NCBI RefSeq assembly: GCF_000269985.1
Contig: NC_016109.1
Coordinates: 434,001 to 498,000 of the forward strand
Length of the DNA: 64,000 nucleotides
Origin: Kitasatospora setae KM-6054
GTDB taxonomy: Bacteria; Actinomycetota; Actinomycetes; Streptomycetales; Streptomycetaceae
Direction: 5' to 3'
In this document: piece by piece, positions 43,322-52,047 of the stretch
Layout of the letters: each line of letters starts with the position of its first letter
How positions within the stretch are numbered: the stretch's first letter is position 1
Position numbers and translations under genes: made by a program
The notes under the pieces: model-generated
The model's input: only the letters and a program-made list of their open reading frames with translations
What the model was told of the DNA's origin: nothing
Database searches by the model: none

Positions 43322-44008
43322 TCACCCCGCTTCCTCCAGCGCGCCCTCCCGGGCGGCGCCGATCTCCCCGGCGGTCTCCGCAGCGGCCTCCCGACGGCCC
43401 GCGGCACCGCAGACCAGGGCAGTACCGACGACAAAGGCGAGCAGGATCCGCCAGTCGGGTGCTCCGTCCCGGGCCAGTCCCTGGACCGCCCAGCGGGCCA
43501 GTGCCCAGCCCGCCCCGGCCAGTCCCAGGCACAGCACGGCGACCCGGGCCGCTCCGGTTGTCCGGTCCTGCGGGCGTATTCGCCCGGCCAGGCGCAGCAA
43601 CAGACCGTCGACCGGGCGGAGCAGGGCCAGCAGCGCCCCGAGCAGTACTCCCAGCACCAGCACCCACACCGGGCGCCAAGCCCACCAGGTGAGCGAACCG
43701 ACCTCCGGCTCGGGAGCCAGGTCGGTGAGGTAGAACACTCCGCCGGCGGCGAGCACCGGCACCATGTGCCAGAGGTACAGCGACATGCTGGCCCGGCCCA
43801 GCGGTTCGACCAGCCGTGCCGGCCCCCGTTCGGACCGCCTGGTCTGCCCGGACTGTCTGGATCGCCCGGCCCGCAGGGCCCGTTGGGCGTGGGGCGCGAG
43901 CAGCAGGCACAGGCCGCACTGGGCGAGCAGCCAGGCCAGCATCGCCAGCACGATCGCCCCCGCCCGCAGCAGATCCACGTACCCGCTGCGCCCCGACCCG
44001 CCGTCCAT
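43322..44008 (-). pseudogene. Shortened acyltransferase-3-like membrane protein
   Basis: A 229-residue protein with GGAGG before the ATG. The first ~20 residues (SGYVDLLRAGAIVLAML) match the very N-terminus of acyltransferase 3 proteins, and ~residues 64-160 (LVEPLGRASMSLYLWHMVPVLAAGG...) match their C-terminal helices. The ~200 residues that normally lie between, including the active-site His/Arg loops, are missing and replaced by a short basic stretch. Family members have ~380-420 residues. The frame is intact, so this may be an internal deletion that left a transcribed remnant, or a reduced paralogue. The C-terminus adds three more TM segments and an Ala/Glu tail. Confidence 0.55.
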
Positions 44009-44284
44009 CTTTCCTCCCCGCCCCCGTCTTCCCCGTGCCGGTCATCATCGCCAGCCGCCCTTCACGATCACGTCACCCGGCGCGTTGCGGTTCGGCCACA
44101 ACCCCTCCCCCGGCCCGCGCCCTGCCGCACGCCCCGGACCCGCGTCTCCCCCGTCCGGTGTCGTTCCGCCGCGGACCGCCCGGTACCGGGTTCCTCCTGG
44201 CACGGAACGTGATCGGGCGGTCAAACCCTGGTCAAGGATGAGGTGATGGGGGGTGGTGGGGGCCTATCCTGAGGACGCAACGAC
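44009..44284 (+). other. Promoter region of the Mg transporter locus
   Basis: No gene is seen. TATCCT at 44265-44270 may be the -10 for the M-box transcript, with a start near 44277. The -35 is unclear. C-rich sequence occupies the rest. Confidence 0.4.
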
Positions 44285-44451
44285 AAGACACCTCGTTCGG
44301 TGAGGCGTCTTCACGGACACAGGCCACTGATCCCACCCGTCGAGAGACGCTCCGGATCAGGACAGGTCTCCCCGGCCCAAGGGGTGATCCCAAGTGGCTT
44401 CCCCACCGTCGGGGACACGCCGTGGAGTGCCAAAGCTCTGACGAGTTGGGG
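44285..44451 (+). promoter_or_regulatory. M-box (ykoK) magnesium riboswitch
   Basis: Conserved segments appear in order: CCTCGTTCGGTGAGGC (44291-44306), ACACAGGCCACTGATCCCA (44317-44335), CGTCGAGAGACGC (44338-44350), ATCAGGACAGG (44356-44366), CCCAAGTGGCTTCCCC (44390-44405) and GTGCCAAAGCTCTGACGAG (44428-44446). These are the core and closing blocks of the M-box. It senses Mg2+ and shuts down Mg transporter genes when Mg is high. It precedes the MgtE-N/CBS and NRAMP-related genes. Confidence 0.9.
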
Positions 44452-44501
44452 TGTGCCGGGCCGCCGCGGCCCGGTCGCCTGCCGCGCGCCCGCGAGTCGA
44501 A

Positions 44502-44530
44502 CTCGCCGGGCCGTACCGGGAGGAGGCGAG
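44502..44530 (+). promoter_or_regulatory. Hairpin enclosing the SD of the leader ORF
   Basis: CTCGCC (44502-44507) pairs with GGCGAG (44525-44530) and holds GGGAGGA in the loop/3' side, directly before the leader ATG. A CCGGGCCGC/GCGGCCCGG stem lies upstream at 44456-44474. Together they could form the expression platform of the M-box. Confidence 0.45.
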
Positions 44531-44620
44531 ATGGACAGCAGTAGTCCGGGGCACAGTCAGCCCCTCCCACGTTCTTCCTCGCCGTTGTTCCGCGGTTCGA
44601 GGCAGTTCCTCCTTCCCTGA
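44531..44620 (+). CDS. Leader ORF (29 residues) downstream of M-box
   Basis: An ATG preceded by GGGAGGAGGCGAG, the best SD in the whole leader. The peptide is rich in Ser, Pro, Arg and Leu (MDSSSPGHSQ... ending RQFLLP, stop). It sits between the riboswitch and the first structural gene, 455 bases upstream of that gene. Pro/Arg-containing leader peptides (for example MgtL of enterics) tune Mg transporter expression through ribosome stalling; a similar role is an inference here. It may also be a free small protein. Confidence 0.5.
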   Translation: MDSSSPGHSQPLPRSSSPLFRGSRQFLLP

Positions 44621-45075
44621 TTCCACCGGGTTTCCGCAGACCCCGCCGACCCTCACGGCCGGGTGCCGCCGGTCGTCCGTCGTGTCGGCCGCCGCACCGC
44701 GACCGGCTCGTCGGACTACCGCCGCCCCGCGACACCGGAGCGGTACCGGAGCCGTTGTCCGGCAGCAGCTGCGGTCGTCCGCTGCCCGGAACCAGCCGTC
44801 ACCTCGCGGACCCATCCCGTCCTGCCTTCCCTCCACTCGGCCGTACCCGCTTCCGCGCCTGGGCGGCGACCCACCACGGCGGACGGGGCACGACGGGACG
44901 CGGCTGACCGGCCGGTACCGACCGGCGCGCCGCCGGTGCGGGACCGGGGCCTCCCGCCACGCGTGCCCGCCGATGGGTGACCGTCCACGGGTGCCCCGGT
45001 GGCGGGTGCGCGGAGAGGAACTGTTGCGAACCGCTCGTCGGCCCCGCCCTGCCGGGGCAGCGGAGGTGTTTCCCC
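44621..45075 (+). other. Long untranslated leader of the Mg locus
   Basis: 455 bases with no convincing ORF; frames lack codon bias. It contains several GC-rich dyads, notably CCCCGCCCTGCCGGGGC at 45042-45058 just before the SD GGAGG of the next gene. Together with the M-box and leader ORF it makes a leader of about 800 bases. Confidence 0.5.
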
Positions 45076-46443
45076 ATGACCACCAGCACACTCTTCGGTT
45101 CGACCACCGCCCGGCTGCGCGACCGCCGGGTCAACCTCGACCACCGGGCCACCACCAGCCGCGCGGTGCGCTCCTCCCTCGTCTCGTTGGCCGGGCTGAT
45201 CGGCGGACCGGTCACCAACCAGGCCGGCGCGGAGGTCGGCCGGCTGGCCGACGTGGTCGCCCGGCTGTACGGCCCGGACCCGTACCCTCCGGTGACCGGC
45301 CTGATCCTGCGGATCGGGCGGCGCCGGGCCTTCCTGCCCGCCGACGCGATCGGACGGCTCGAAGCCGGACACGTCCGGCTCCGGGCGTCCAGGGTCGACC
45401 TGCGGGACTTCCAGCGCCGGCCCGGCGAGGTGCTGCTGGCCCGTGACGTGCTGGACCACCAACTCGTCGATGTGGACGGCGTGCAGGTCACCCGGGCCGC
45501 CGACCTGTACCTCGCGCCGCTGGTCGGCCGGGTGGTGCTGGTCGGGGTGGATGTGTCGCTGCCGACCCTGCTGCGCAGGCTCGGGCCGCGCCGCTGGCAG
45601 GTCCGGCCCACCCCGGAGCGCGTCCTGGACTGGCAGGCGGTCGCCCCGTTCGGCGAGCAGGCCACCGAAGGGCCGGCCGAAGTCCGCTTGCGGGCCTCTC
45701 GCTCGGCCCTGCACCGACTCCGCCCGGCGGACCTGGCCGACATCCTGGAGGACCTCGGCCGCAGCGAACGGCAGCAGTTGCTGGGCTGGTTGGAGCCCGA
45801 GCAGGCGGCTGACGCGCTGGAGGAGATGGAGCCCGCCGAGTTGGAGAACCTGCTGCGCGAGGCCAGGCCGGAGCACGCCGCACGGCTGGTCGACGAGATG
45901 GAGCCGGACGAGGCCGCCGACGCGCTGCGCGACCTCCACCCGCGCGAGCGGGAGACCCTGCTGGACCGGATGCCCCGTGAGGAGGCAGCCGAGCTGCGCG
46001 GCCTGCTCGCGCACCGGGAGGGAACCGCGGGTGGTGCCATGACGACCCGGTTGGTCACCGTCCGGTTGGAGCAGACCGTGGCCGAGGTCCGGGCCGAGCT
46101 GGCCGCCCAGGCCGAGCACCGCACCGAGATCGACGCCGTCGTGGTGCTGGACCCGGCCGGCCGACTGGTCGCCGACCTGCCACTGTTCGACCTGGCGGTG
46201 GCCGAGGACAGCACGCCGGTCACCGATCTGGTGGCCTGGCTGGCCCAGTTCGGCCCGCCCGTGACGCTCTCTCCCGACACCCGGCTGGCCAAGGCCGCCG
46301 ACAGGTTGGTGGCCGCCCGCAAGTCCTCCCTCCTGGTGGTGGACGAGGACGACAGGCCGCTGGGCCGGATCCTCGCCGACGACATCATCGACGCCCTGCT
46401 GCCCGAACGCGGGCGCCTGCACTTCCGGAGGTTCCTCCAGTGA
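45076..46443 (+). CDS. PRC-barrel / MgtE-N / CBS regulator-like protein (no membrane domain)
   Basis: A 455-residue soluble protein. Its N-terminal half (~35-200) contains two PRC-barrel-like units (GGPVTNQAGAEVGRLADVV, APLVGRVVLVGVDV). Residues ~215-315 are an MgtE_N superhelix (RPADLADILEDLGRSERQQLL, EQAADALEEMEPAELENLL), and ~320-440 a CBS pair (MTTRLVTVRLEQTVAEV, LLVVDEDDRPLGRILADDIIDALL). The MgtE channel helices are absent. In MgtE the N and CBS domains sense Mg2+ and gate the pore, so this protein may sense Mg and act on the adjacent NRAMP-type transporter, with which it overlaps by 4 bases. Confidence 0.9.
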   Translation: MTTSTLFGSTTARLRDRRVNLDHRATTSRAVRSSLVSLAGLIGGPVTNQAGAEVGRLADVVARLYGPDPYPPVTGLILRIGRRRAFLPADAIGRLEAGHVRLRASRVDLRDFQRRPGEVLLARDVLDHQLVDVDGVQVTRAADLYLAPLVGRVVLVGVDVSLPTLLRRLGPRRWQVRPTPERVLDWQAVAPFGEQATEGPAEVRLRASRSALHRLRPADLADILEDLGRSERQQLLGWLEPEQAADALEEMEPAELENLLREARPEHAARLVDEMEPDEAADALRDLHPRERETLLDRMPREEAAELRGLLAHREGTAGGAMTTRLVTVRLEQTVAEVRAELAAQAEHRTEIDAVVVLDPAGRLVADLPLFDLAVAEDSTPVTDLVAWLAQFGPPVTLSPDTRLAKAADRLVAARKSSLLVVDEDDRPLGRILADDIIDALLPERGRLHFRRFLQ

Positions 46444-47849
46444 ACGCCCGCACCGGCCTCGGCCCGACCGATCCCGCAGCCAGCCCCACCACGGCCTCCG
46501 CCGTGCCCCCGCCCGCCTCCGGACTTCCCGTCGCCCCCCTTCCTTCCCGGGCTGACTCCACAACTCCCCACAGTGGTCAGGGTCTTCCGGCCCCCGCGTC
46601 CGCCCCGAGCCGTCGGCGCGGGCTGCGCCGGATCGCCGCGGTGGCGATGGTGGCCGGCCCCGGCCTGGTCGCGGCGAACGCGGGCAACGACGCGGCGGGC
46701 ATCGCCACCTACGCCTCGGCCGGCTCCCAGTACGCCTACGGCACGCTGTTCTTCATGGTGCTGGTGACCATCGCCCTGGTGATGGTCCAGGAGATGGCCG
46801 TCCGGCTCGGCGCGCACACCGGCAAGGGCCTCGGGGCCCTGATCCGCGAACAGTTCAGTCTTCGGCTGACCGCGCTGGCGGTCGGCTGCCTGCTGTTGGC
46901 GAACACCGGTCTGGTGGTCAGCGAGTTCGCCGGGATCGGCGCGGCGTTCGAGCTGCTGGGCGTCCCGAAGTGGGCGGTGGTGCCGCCGGCCGCCGTGCTG
47001 CTGTGGGCGCTGGTGCTGTTCGGCTCCTACCGGTGGGCCGAGCGGATCTTCCTGGTGATGTCGCTGGCGTTCTTCTCCTATCCGATCGCCATGGTCCTCG
47101 GGCACCCGCACTGGGGCGAGGTCGGGCGGAACCTCGCGGTGCCGCACCTCCAGCCCTCCAGCGACTTCGTACTGCTGGCGGTCGCGCTGATCGGCACCAC
47201 CGTCAGCCCGTACATGCAGTTCTACGCGGCGGCCGGCGTCGTGGACCGGGGTGCGAAGCCGGAGGACTACAAACTGATCAGGGCGGACGCCGTACTCGGC
47301 GCGGTGTTCGCCTGCGTGATCAGCCTGACCATCATCATCGCCACCGCCTCGGCGATCGGCGGCACGGGGCCGCTGCAGTCCGCCGCCGAGGCCGCCCGGG
47401 CGCTGGAACCGGTGGCTGGGCCGGGGGCGGAACTGCTGTTCGCCTTCGGACTGCTCGGCGCTTCGGCCCTCGCCGGAGCCGTGGTCCCGCTGTCGGCGAG
47501 CTACGCGATCGGCGAGGCCGCCGGGGTGGAGCGCTCGGTCTCCCGGCGCTTCCGGGACGCCCCGCTGTTCCTCGGCGTGTTCACCGCGCAGATGGCCCTG
47601 GGCGCGATCGTGGCGCTGACCCCGGTCGACGTCATCCGCCTGCTGATCGGCACCCAGGTGCTCCAAGGGCTGATCAGCCCGATCGTCCTGGTCTACCTGC
47701 TGGTGCTGACCAACCGGCGCTCCCTGCTCGGCGCCGCCGCCAACGGCCCGCGTTACCGGATCGCCGCGACCGCGGTGGTCGTCGGGGTGGCCCTGATGTC
47801 CACCGTCCTGCTGGGGCAGACCGTTCTCGGCTGGTTCGGCCTGGCCTGA
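46440..47849 (+). CDS. NRAMP-related magnesium transporter (NRMT-like)
   Basis: A 469-residue protein with GTG start overlapping the upstream stop (GTGA). After a Pro/Ser-rich cytosolic N-terminus (~60 residues) come 11 TM helices of the SLC11/NRAMP fold. The TM1 metal motif DPGN is DAAG here (Asp84 kept, Asn replaced by Gly87), and the TM6 motif MPH is SPY (Ser256, Tyr258). Loss of the Asn and Met ligands is the known mark of NRAMP-related Mg transporters (NRMT), which in Clostridium acetobutylicum are also under M-box control. The M-box upstream supports Mg2+ as substrate over Mn2+/Fe2+. Confidence 0.88.
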   Translation: MNARTGLGPTDPAASPTTASAVPPPASGLPVAPLPSRADSTTPHSGQGLPAPASAPSRRRGLRRIAAVAMVAGPGLVAANAGNDAAGIATYASAGSQYAYGTLFFMVLVTIALVMVQEMAVRLGAHTGKGLGALIREQFSLRLTALAVGCLLLANTGLVVSEFAGIGAAFELLGVPKWAVVPPAAVLLWALVLFGSYRWAERIFLVMSLAFFSYPIAMVLGHPHWGEVGRNLAVPHLQPSSDFVLLAVALIGTTVSPYMQFYAAAGVVDRGAKPEDYKLIRADAVLGAVFACVISLTIIIATASAIGGTGPLQSAAEAARALEPVAGPGAELLFAFGLLGASALAGAVVPLSASYAIGEAAGVERSVSRRFRDAPLFLGVFTAQMALGAIVALTPVDVIRLLIGTQVLQGLISPIVLVYLLVLTNRRSLLGAAANGPRYRIAATAVVVGVALMSTVLLGQTVLGWFGLA

Positions 47850-47952
47850 TCCCGTGCCCCGTCGGGGGCGGAGCATCGGCAGTGCCCGCGCCGCCGCCCG
47901 CCGGAACCGGCTCGCGGCCCTCTTCCACGCTCCCACGCGTTCCCTCCCTTCC

Positions 47953-47990
47953 GTGGGGCGTCGTCCCGGCCCGCCCGGCCGACGCCCCAC
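47953..47990 (+). terminator. Terminator after NRAMP-related gene
   Basis: GTGGGGCGTCG pairs perfectly with CGACGCCCCAC around a GC-rich loop. Confidence 0.75.
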
Positions 47991-47999
47991 CTGGTAATC

Positions 48000-48019
48000 C
48001 GGTTGTCTGCCTGCAACCG
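48000..48019. promoter_or_regulatory. Dyad before DUF2087 gene
   Basis: CGGTTG-8 bases-CAACCG lies 20 bases before the ATG. It could be an autoregulatory operator of the winged-helix protein downstream. Confidence 0.4.
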
Positions 48020-48038
48020 CCCTGGCAGGCTGCCTGTC

Positions 48039-48416
48039 ATGTCCGCTCACGAACCACCGGCCACCCTTGCCGCGTTCTTCACCGATGGCCACCTGACGTC
48101 GATCCCGCGCAAGCCGGCCCGCCGCACCGCCCTGCTCGAACACCTCGCTGGTTCACTCTTCGACCCCGCTCGCTCCTACACCGAGCAGGAGGTCAACGAG
48201 GCACTGCTCACCGTCCACTCCGACACCTCCATGCTCCGCCGTTACCTGGTCGAGGCCCTGCTACTGACCCGGACCCGGGACGGGTCGAGCTACCGCAGAA
48301 CCGCCGCCGCCGACCTCGGTGCCCCGACCGACCGCACCGGGCCGGCTACCCGGACCGCCCCGGTCGGCCCGATCAACCCGATCGGCCCGACCGACGCTCA
48401 CCCGCCCGCCGCGTAG
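48039..48416 (+). CDS. DUF2087 winged-helix protein
   Basis: A 125-residue protein. The DUF2087 domain spans ~10-90: FFTDGHLTSIPRKPARRTALLEHLAGSLF, YTEQEVNEALLTVHSDTSMLRRYLVEALLLTRTRDGSSYRR. The C-terminal ~30 residues are low-complexity GP/TD. DUF2087 occurs in small ArsR-like regulators. The last 19 bases overlap the 3' end of the convergent hydrolase gene. No strong SD. Confidence 0.82.
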   Translation: MSAHEPPATLAAFFTDGHLTSIPRKPARRTALLEHLAGSLFDPARSYTEQEVNEALLTVHSDTSMLRRYLVEALLLTRTRDGSSYRRTAAADLGAPTDRTGPATRTAPVGPINPIGPTDAHPPAA

Positions 48417-49603
48417 CGCCAGAATTCCCGCATCAGCGGTGGCGGGGTGGGGTCCGTCATCTCCCGCTGGGTGAGCAGCACCGTCACCAGCCCGGTGGAC
48501 CGCACCACGTGGGCCGCGGTGCCGGTGCCGCCGACCCAGCCGTAGCGGCCCGGCACGTTCCACGGCTCGCGGCGGGCCACGTCCACCGAGCCGCCGTAGC
48601 CCCAGCCCTGCCCCGCGAGAAAGAGCTTGCTGTCAGCTCGCTGGCGATCCGACAGGTGATCGGTGGTCATCAGCCTTACCGCGTGCGGAGAGAGCACTCG
48701 CCGCCCGTCCTTGACGCGTCCTCCGGAGCGCAGCATCCGTAGGAAGGTGAACACGTCGTCGAGCGTGGAGACCAAGCCACCGGCCCCGGACGGGAACGGG
48801 GGTGGAGTGCTCCACTGGCCGTCCGGCGGGTCTGCCACCATCAGCGTGCCGTCCGGGCCAGGACGGTACAGCGGGCTGAGGCTGCCGGGCGGCGCGTGGA
48901 AACCGGTGTCGGGCATGCCCAGTGGTTCGAACAGTCGCTCTGCCAGCAGGTGTTCGAGCGGCTGGCCGGTGGCCCGGGCGGCCAGGACGCCCTGGAGGTC
49001 GGAGCAGGTGTTGTAGAGCCATGCCTCACCGGGTTGGTGGAGCATCGGGATGCCCGCCAGGGTGGCCGTCCACTCGTCGGGCGGTGCCACTCTCTGGGGT
49101 TGCGGTGGCCCCTGCCCCAACTCCGCGACGAGCGGGGCCAACGCGGGCAGGGTGAAGTCCGCCGGGAAGCCGTAGCCGGCCCGCGACTCCAGGACGTCCC
49201 GCACCGTGAAGGGTCGGACCGCCGGAACGGTGTCCGTGACCGGGGCGCCTGGCGTCCGCACCACGCGTCGGTCGGCCAGCTCCGGCAGCCAGCGTTCGAC
49301 CGGATCGTCCAGCGCCAGCACCCCGTCATCGACCAACTGCAGGACCAGGGCAGCCGTGACGGGCTTTCCGACCGAGGCGATCCGCACCGGCGACTCCCGG
49401 TCCAACTCGCCCACGGCGGCCGCCTCGATCTGCCCCTCTCTGGCGACCAGGGCGACTGCCCCGGGCACCACGCCGTCCGCGAACCAGCGCTCCAGCATCG
49501 CTCGCAGACCACGCGCACCGGTACCGTTCGGCGCCCCTGTCGAGCGCGCCTCCCGCCACCCGCCCGCCCCACTCGTCCCGCGCATCTCACGCATCTCACG
49601 CAT
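48398..49603 (-). CDS. Serine beta-lactamase-like hydrolase (class C/PBP4* type)
   Basis: A 401-residue cytoplasmic protein; ATG with AAGGGG upstream, beginning with a triplicated MRE/MRG stretch. The nucleophile motif is SVGK in VRIASVGKPVTAALVLQLV (~residue 78); the Tyr motif is YNTCSD (~200); a Gly-rich W.GGTGTAA near the end stands for the KTG-like triad. Size and lack of signal peptide suggest an esterase or D-amino-peptidase-like enzyme rather than a secreted beta-lactamase. It overlaps the convergent DUF2087 gene by 19 bases. Confidence 0.87.
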   Translation of the reverse strand: MREMREMRGTSGAGGWREARSTGAPNGTGARGLRAMLERWFADGVVPGAVALVAREGQIEAAAVGELDRESPVRIASVGKPVTAALVLQLVDDGVLALDDPVERWLPELADRRVVRTPGAPVTDTVPAVRPFTVRDVLESRAGYGFPADFTLPALAPLVAELGQGPPQPQRVAPPDEWTATLAGIPMLHQPGEAWLYNTCSDLQGVLAARATGQPLEHLLAERLFEPLGMPDTGFHAPPGSLSPLYRPGPDGTLMVADPPDGQWSTPPPFPSGAGGLVSTLDDVFTFLRMLRSGGRVKDGRRVLSPHAVRLMTTDHLSDRQRADSKLFLAGQGWGYGGSVDVARREPWNVPGRYGWVGGTGTAAHVVRSTGLVTVLLTQREMTDPTPPPLMREFWRYAAGG

Positions 49604-50131
49604 GGTGATCCCCTTTCGACCGCGGTGCCCGATCCGCACCGTCCGTACCTTCTGTCTCCTGCTGAGTGAAGTGTGCCCCGCTTTCGGAGCCCGCCCATCA
49701 GACGATCGGATGCCGTTGGCGCGCCAATCAGTTGACGTCCCATCAGCCGATCGGTTGACCCTGCCATCAACCACCGGTTGCTTTTCCGCGGTACGGGCGC
49801 ATCCTGCCGCCAAAATCCGCCACCCGGATGCCACGCGGAGGTACCGTGGCCAGCACCTTCGACCGCCAAGGGGCCGGAGGTGCCGTTGTCAGACCCGGCG
49901 CCGATGATGTCCGTGCCGGTCGACGACCGACCACACCAGAACGCCGCAACCGAGAGTCGGTACTGACGAGCGGCTCCCCCGACAGCCGCATCGCCACGCA
50001 CCGCCTCCCTACCGCTGACCGCCCGTCCCGGTCAGCCGTACCCGCCGCACGATCCACACCGACCGTTCAGTCCGTACGGACCGCACGGGCCACCCCGCCC
50101 CCGGGAGGCGAGCAACGATCACCGAACCCCG
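49604..50131. other. Gene-poor region with CATCAG repeats
   Basis: Two 16-mers, CCCATCAGACGATCGG (49694) and CCCATCAGCCGATCGG (49739), are 45 bases apart, with shorter CCAATCAG and GCCATCAAC echoes between and after. They lie upstream of the hydrolase gene and may be operator copies. The forward ORF that runs through here (from ~49828) has poor composition and is not accepted. Confidence 0.45.
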
Positions 50132-51844
50132 TCACGGGGTACCAGCGGACACGCCGGCGGCCCCGGCGGAACTCGCCGGTCCCGATGCCCCACCGGAGGG
50201 AACCCCGGGCGCCGAGCCGGAACCTGAGCCAGCACCGGGGGACTTGGGCGACCCGGACGGGCCGGACGAACCGGACGAACCCGAGTGGCCGGGTGAGCCG
50301 GGCGAACCGGACGACGGCCCGGAGGAAGCACCGGAGGACGGTGCCGAGGAGGAGGCACCGGACGGCGCGCCCGTCCCCGAGTGGCTGCCGGACGAACCAG
50401 AACCGGACGCGCTCGGCGAGGCCGATCCGTCGCTTCCGCCCGTCCCGCCCACGGGGCGTCCGAACTGACCGCCCGTCGTCTGGTCCACCAGCACGATCTG
50501 GGTCACCGGCGCAGCCGCGAGCTGCACCGTCACCACCCCGTCAGGATGGAAGGAGGACCACGCCGTGCCCGTGTAGGTGCCGCCCGTACCGGTCGGCGGT
50601 GTCAGCGGGTTGCCGCAGGCGCAGCGCACCCGCGGCACGCCCTGGCTGTCGATCAGCACGGCCGTCCCGGACTGCAGGACGGCCTGGTAGGGGGTGGCCT
50701 GTCCGTTCTGGTAGCCGTGGTTGGTGACCCTGGTGTCCTGGCGCAGTACCACGGGGGTCAGCCCGTGCAGGTAGCCGTCGATCTGCGAGCTGTCGATGCC
50801 TTCGACGCCGGCCCAGGCGTGGGCCTTGTCGGGGTTGGCGTCGAGGTATCCGGAGAGTTTCGGTACGTCACAGCTGGCCACTTCGCGGGTTCCGCCGTAC
50901 AGACCGGGCTGGCTGCCGTCCACGGTGCCGCCGGGAGCGCTCGGGCTCCCGGCCGTGGACGGGGTCGCGCCGGACGCGGTGCCGCCGCTGGGCGAGGCCG
51001 AGGCGGGCGGGCCGCCGTTGGCGACCGAGTCGGTGAACGGTTCCTGCCCGGAGGCGGACACCGGTTGCATCTCGACGGCCTGGGCGCTGCCGCCGCCACC
51101 GGATCCACCGGTGGCGACCACACCGAGCGCGATGCCCAGCCCCGCGACGAGGACCGCTCCGGCGAGTACCGGTCCCCGCCGCCACCACGGCCTCCCGCCA
51201 TCCCCGCCGCCGTCGGAGGAGGACGCGCCACCCCCGGCGGTGGGCCGCCCACCACCCGGCGGCACTCCACCACCGCTGCCGCCAGCCATCGAACCGCCAC
51301 CGACCCCGCTGCCGCCCAGCGGCACCCCCACCCCCGCACCCACCCCGTCCGACGACCGTATTCCCCCGGCTGACAGCGGTCCGGAAGGCGGCCCCGCCGG
51401 ACCTGTCCCGCCCCCGTCCCCACCTCCAGGAGGAGCCGATGATGACGCCCCTGTTCCCCCTGCGGCAGCCGCAGCGCCACCGGCCCCGAACGCGGCCGCG
51501 GGCGCACCTCCCGCGACGCTTCCGGCCGTGCTCCCCGGCGCGCTTCCGCTCGGCGGCCGCACCACCTCCGTGGGCCGCGCCTCCGCCGCTGACATCCCGC
51601 CCGTACCCGTTGCCGGGCCCGGGCCCGCGTCATCGGAGCGTTGCACCAGCTCGGTCGGCTGCTGTTCCGGTACCCCCTGCGCACTGGTGTCCGCCGCTCC
51701 GGCCGCACCGGGCCAGACCACCTCTGTCGGCGGGCCGGCCGTTCCGCCCGCCACTTCGGTGGGGCGGTGCGGCGGCGGGGTCTGGGCACTGCCGTTCTCG
51801 TCGTCCGGTTCTTCGGGTTGCCTGGGTGCCGGCTGCTCGGTCAC
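50132..51844 (-). CDS. DUF6777 membrane-anchored protein with repeated PTE[V/L] motifs
   Basis: A 570-residue protein; GTG with GGGAGG upstream. The cytosolic half (~1-245) is disordered and carries four PTE[V/L] motifs (RPTEVA, PPTEVV, QPTELV, RPTEVV, at ~33, 43, 69, 96) before a Gly/Ala-rich stretch. One TM helix follows (~250-272). The outer half has the DUF6777 domain (~320-470: TREVASCDVPKLSGYLDANPDKAHAWAGVEGI, LTPVVLRQDTRVTNHGYQNG, RCACGNPLTPP), then a Ser/Gly/Pro tail. Streptomycete-specific family of unknown role. The spaced Thr motifs look like Ser/Thr-kinase targets, and two such kinases lie 5-12 kb away. Divergent from the streptophobe gene. Confidence 0.85.
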   Translation of the reverse strand: MTEQPAPRQPEEPDDENGSAQTPPPHRPTEVAGGTAGPPTEVVWPGAAGAADTSAQGVPEQQPTELVQRSDDAGPGPATGTGGMSAAEARPTEVVRPPSGSAPGSTAGSVAGGAPAAAFGAGGAAAAAGGTGASSSAPPGGGDGGGTGPAGPPSGPLSAGGIRSSDGVGAGVGVPLGGSGVGGGSMAGGSGGGVPPGGGRPTAGGGASSSDGGGDGGRPWWRRGPVLAGAVLVAGLGIALGVVATGGSGGGGSAQAVEMQPVSASGQEPFTDSVANGGPPASASPSGGTASGATPSTAGSPSAPGGTVDGSQPGLYGGTREVASCDVPKLSGYLDANPDKAHAWAGVEGIDSSQIDGYLHGLTPVVLRQDTRVTNHGYQNGQATPYQAVLQSGTAVLIDSQGVPRVRCACGNPLTPPTGTGGTYTGTAWSSFHPDGVVTVQLAAAPVTQIVLVDQTTGGQFGRPVGGTGGSDGSASPSASGSGSSGSHSGTGAPSGASSSAPSSGASSGPSSGSPGSPGHSGSSGSSGPSGSPKSPGAGSGSGSAPGVPSGGASGPASSAGAAGVSAGTP

Positions 51845-52047
51845 GGGACTGCCTCCCGGTCGGACTCCCCCGAGTCCACGTGCGCATCCCCCATTGTCCG
51901 CCCGGCCTGCCGAACCCGCCGCCCCACGGCGCGCACCGGCGACCGGCAGCCCCGCCCGTGGCGACTCGCCGTCCGCTGCGGCCTGTCGGAAGCTGGAGGG
52001 GTCGGCCGGTCCGGGTCGGCGCCCGGGGGGCCGTGCTCGAAGGGCCG

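Noticed and set aside
44663..44980. Second possible leader ORF (105 residues) in the Mg leader
   Set aside because: No convincing SD and non-coding composition; only the 44531-44620 ORF has a strong SD.
44799..48143. An 1114-residue minus-strand ORF opposite the MgtE-N/CBS and NRAMP-related genes
   Set aside because: Antisense shadow with no recognisable domain; both plus-strand genes are confidently identified.
49828..50727. A 299-residue forward ORF in the gap before DUF6777
   Set aside because: Composition is Arg/Pro/Ser random-like, it overlaps the real minus-strand DUF6777 gene, and no domain is visible.
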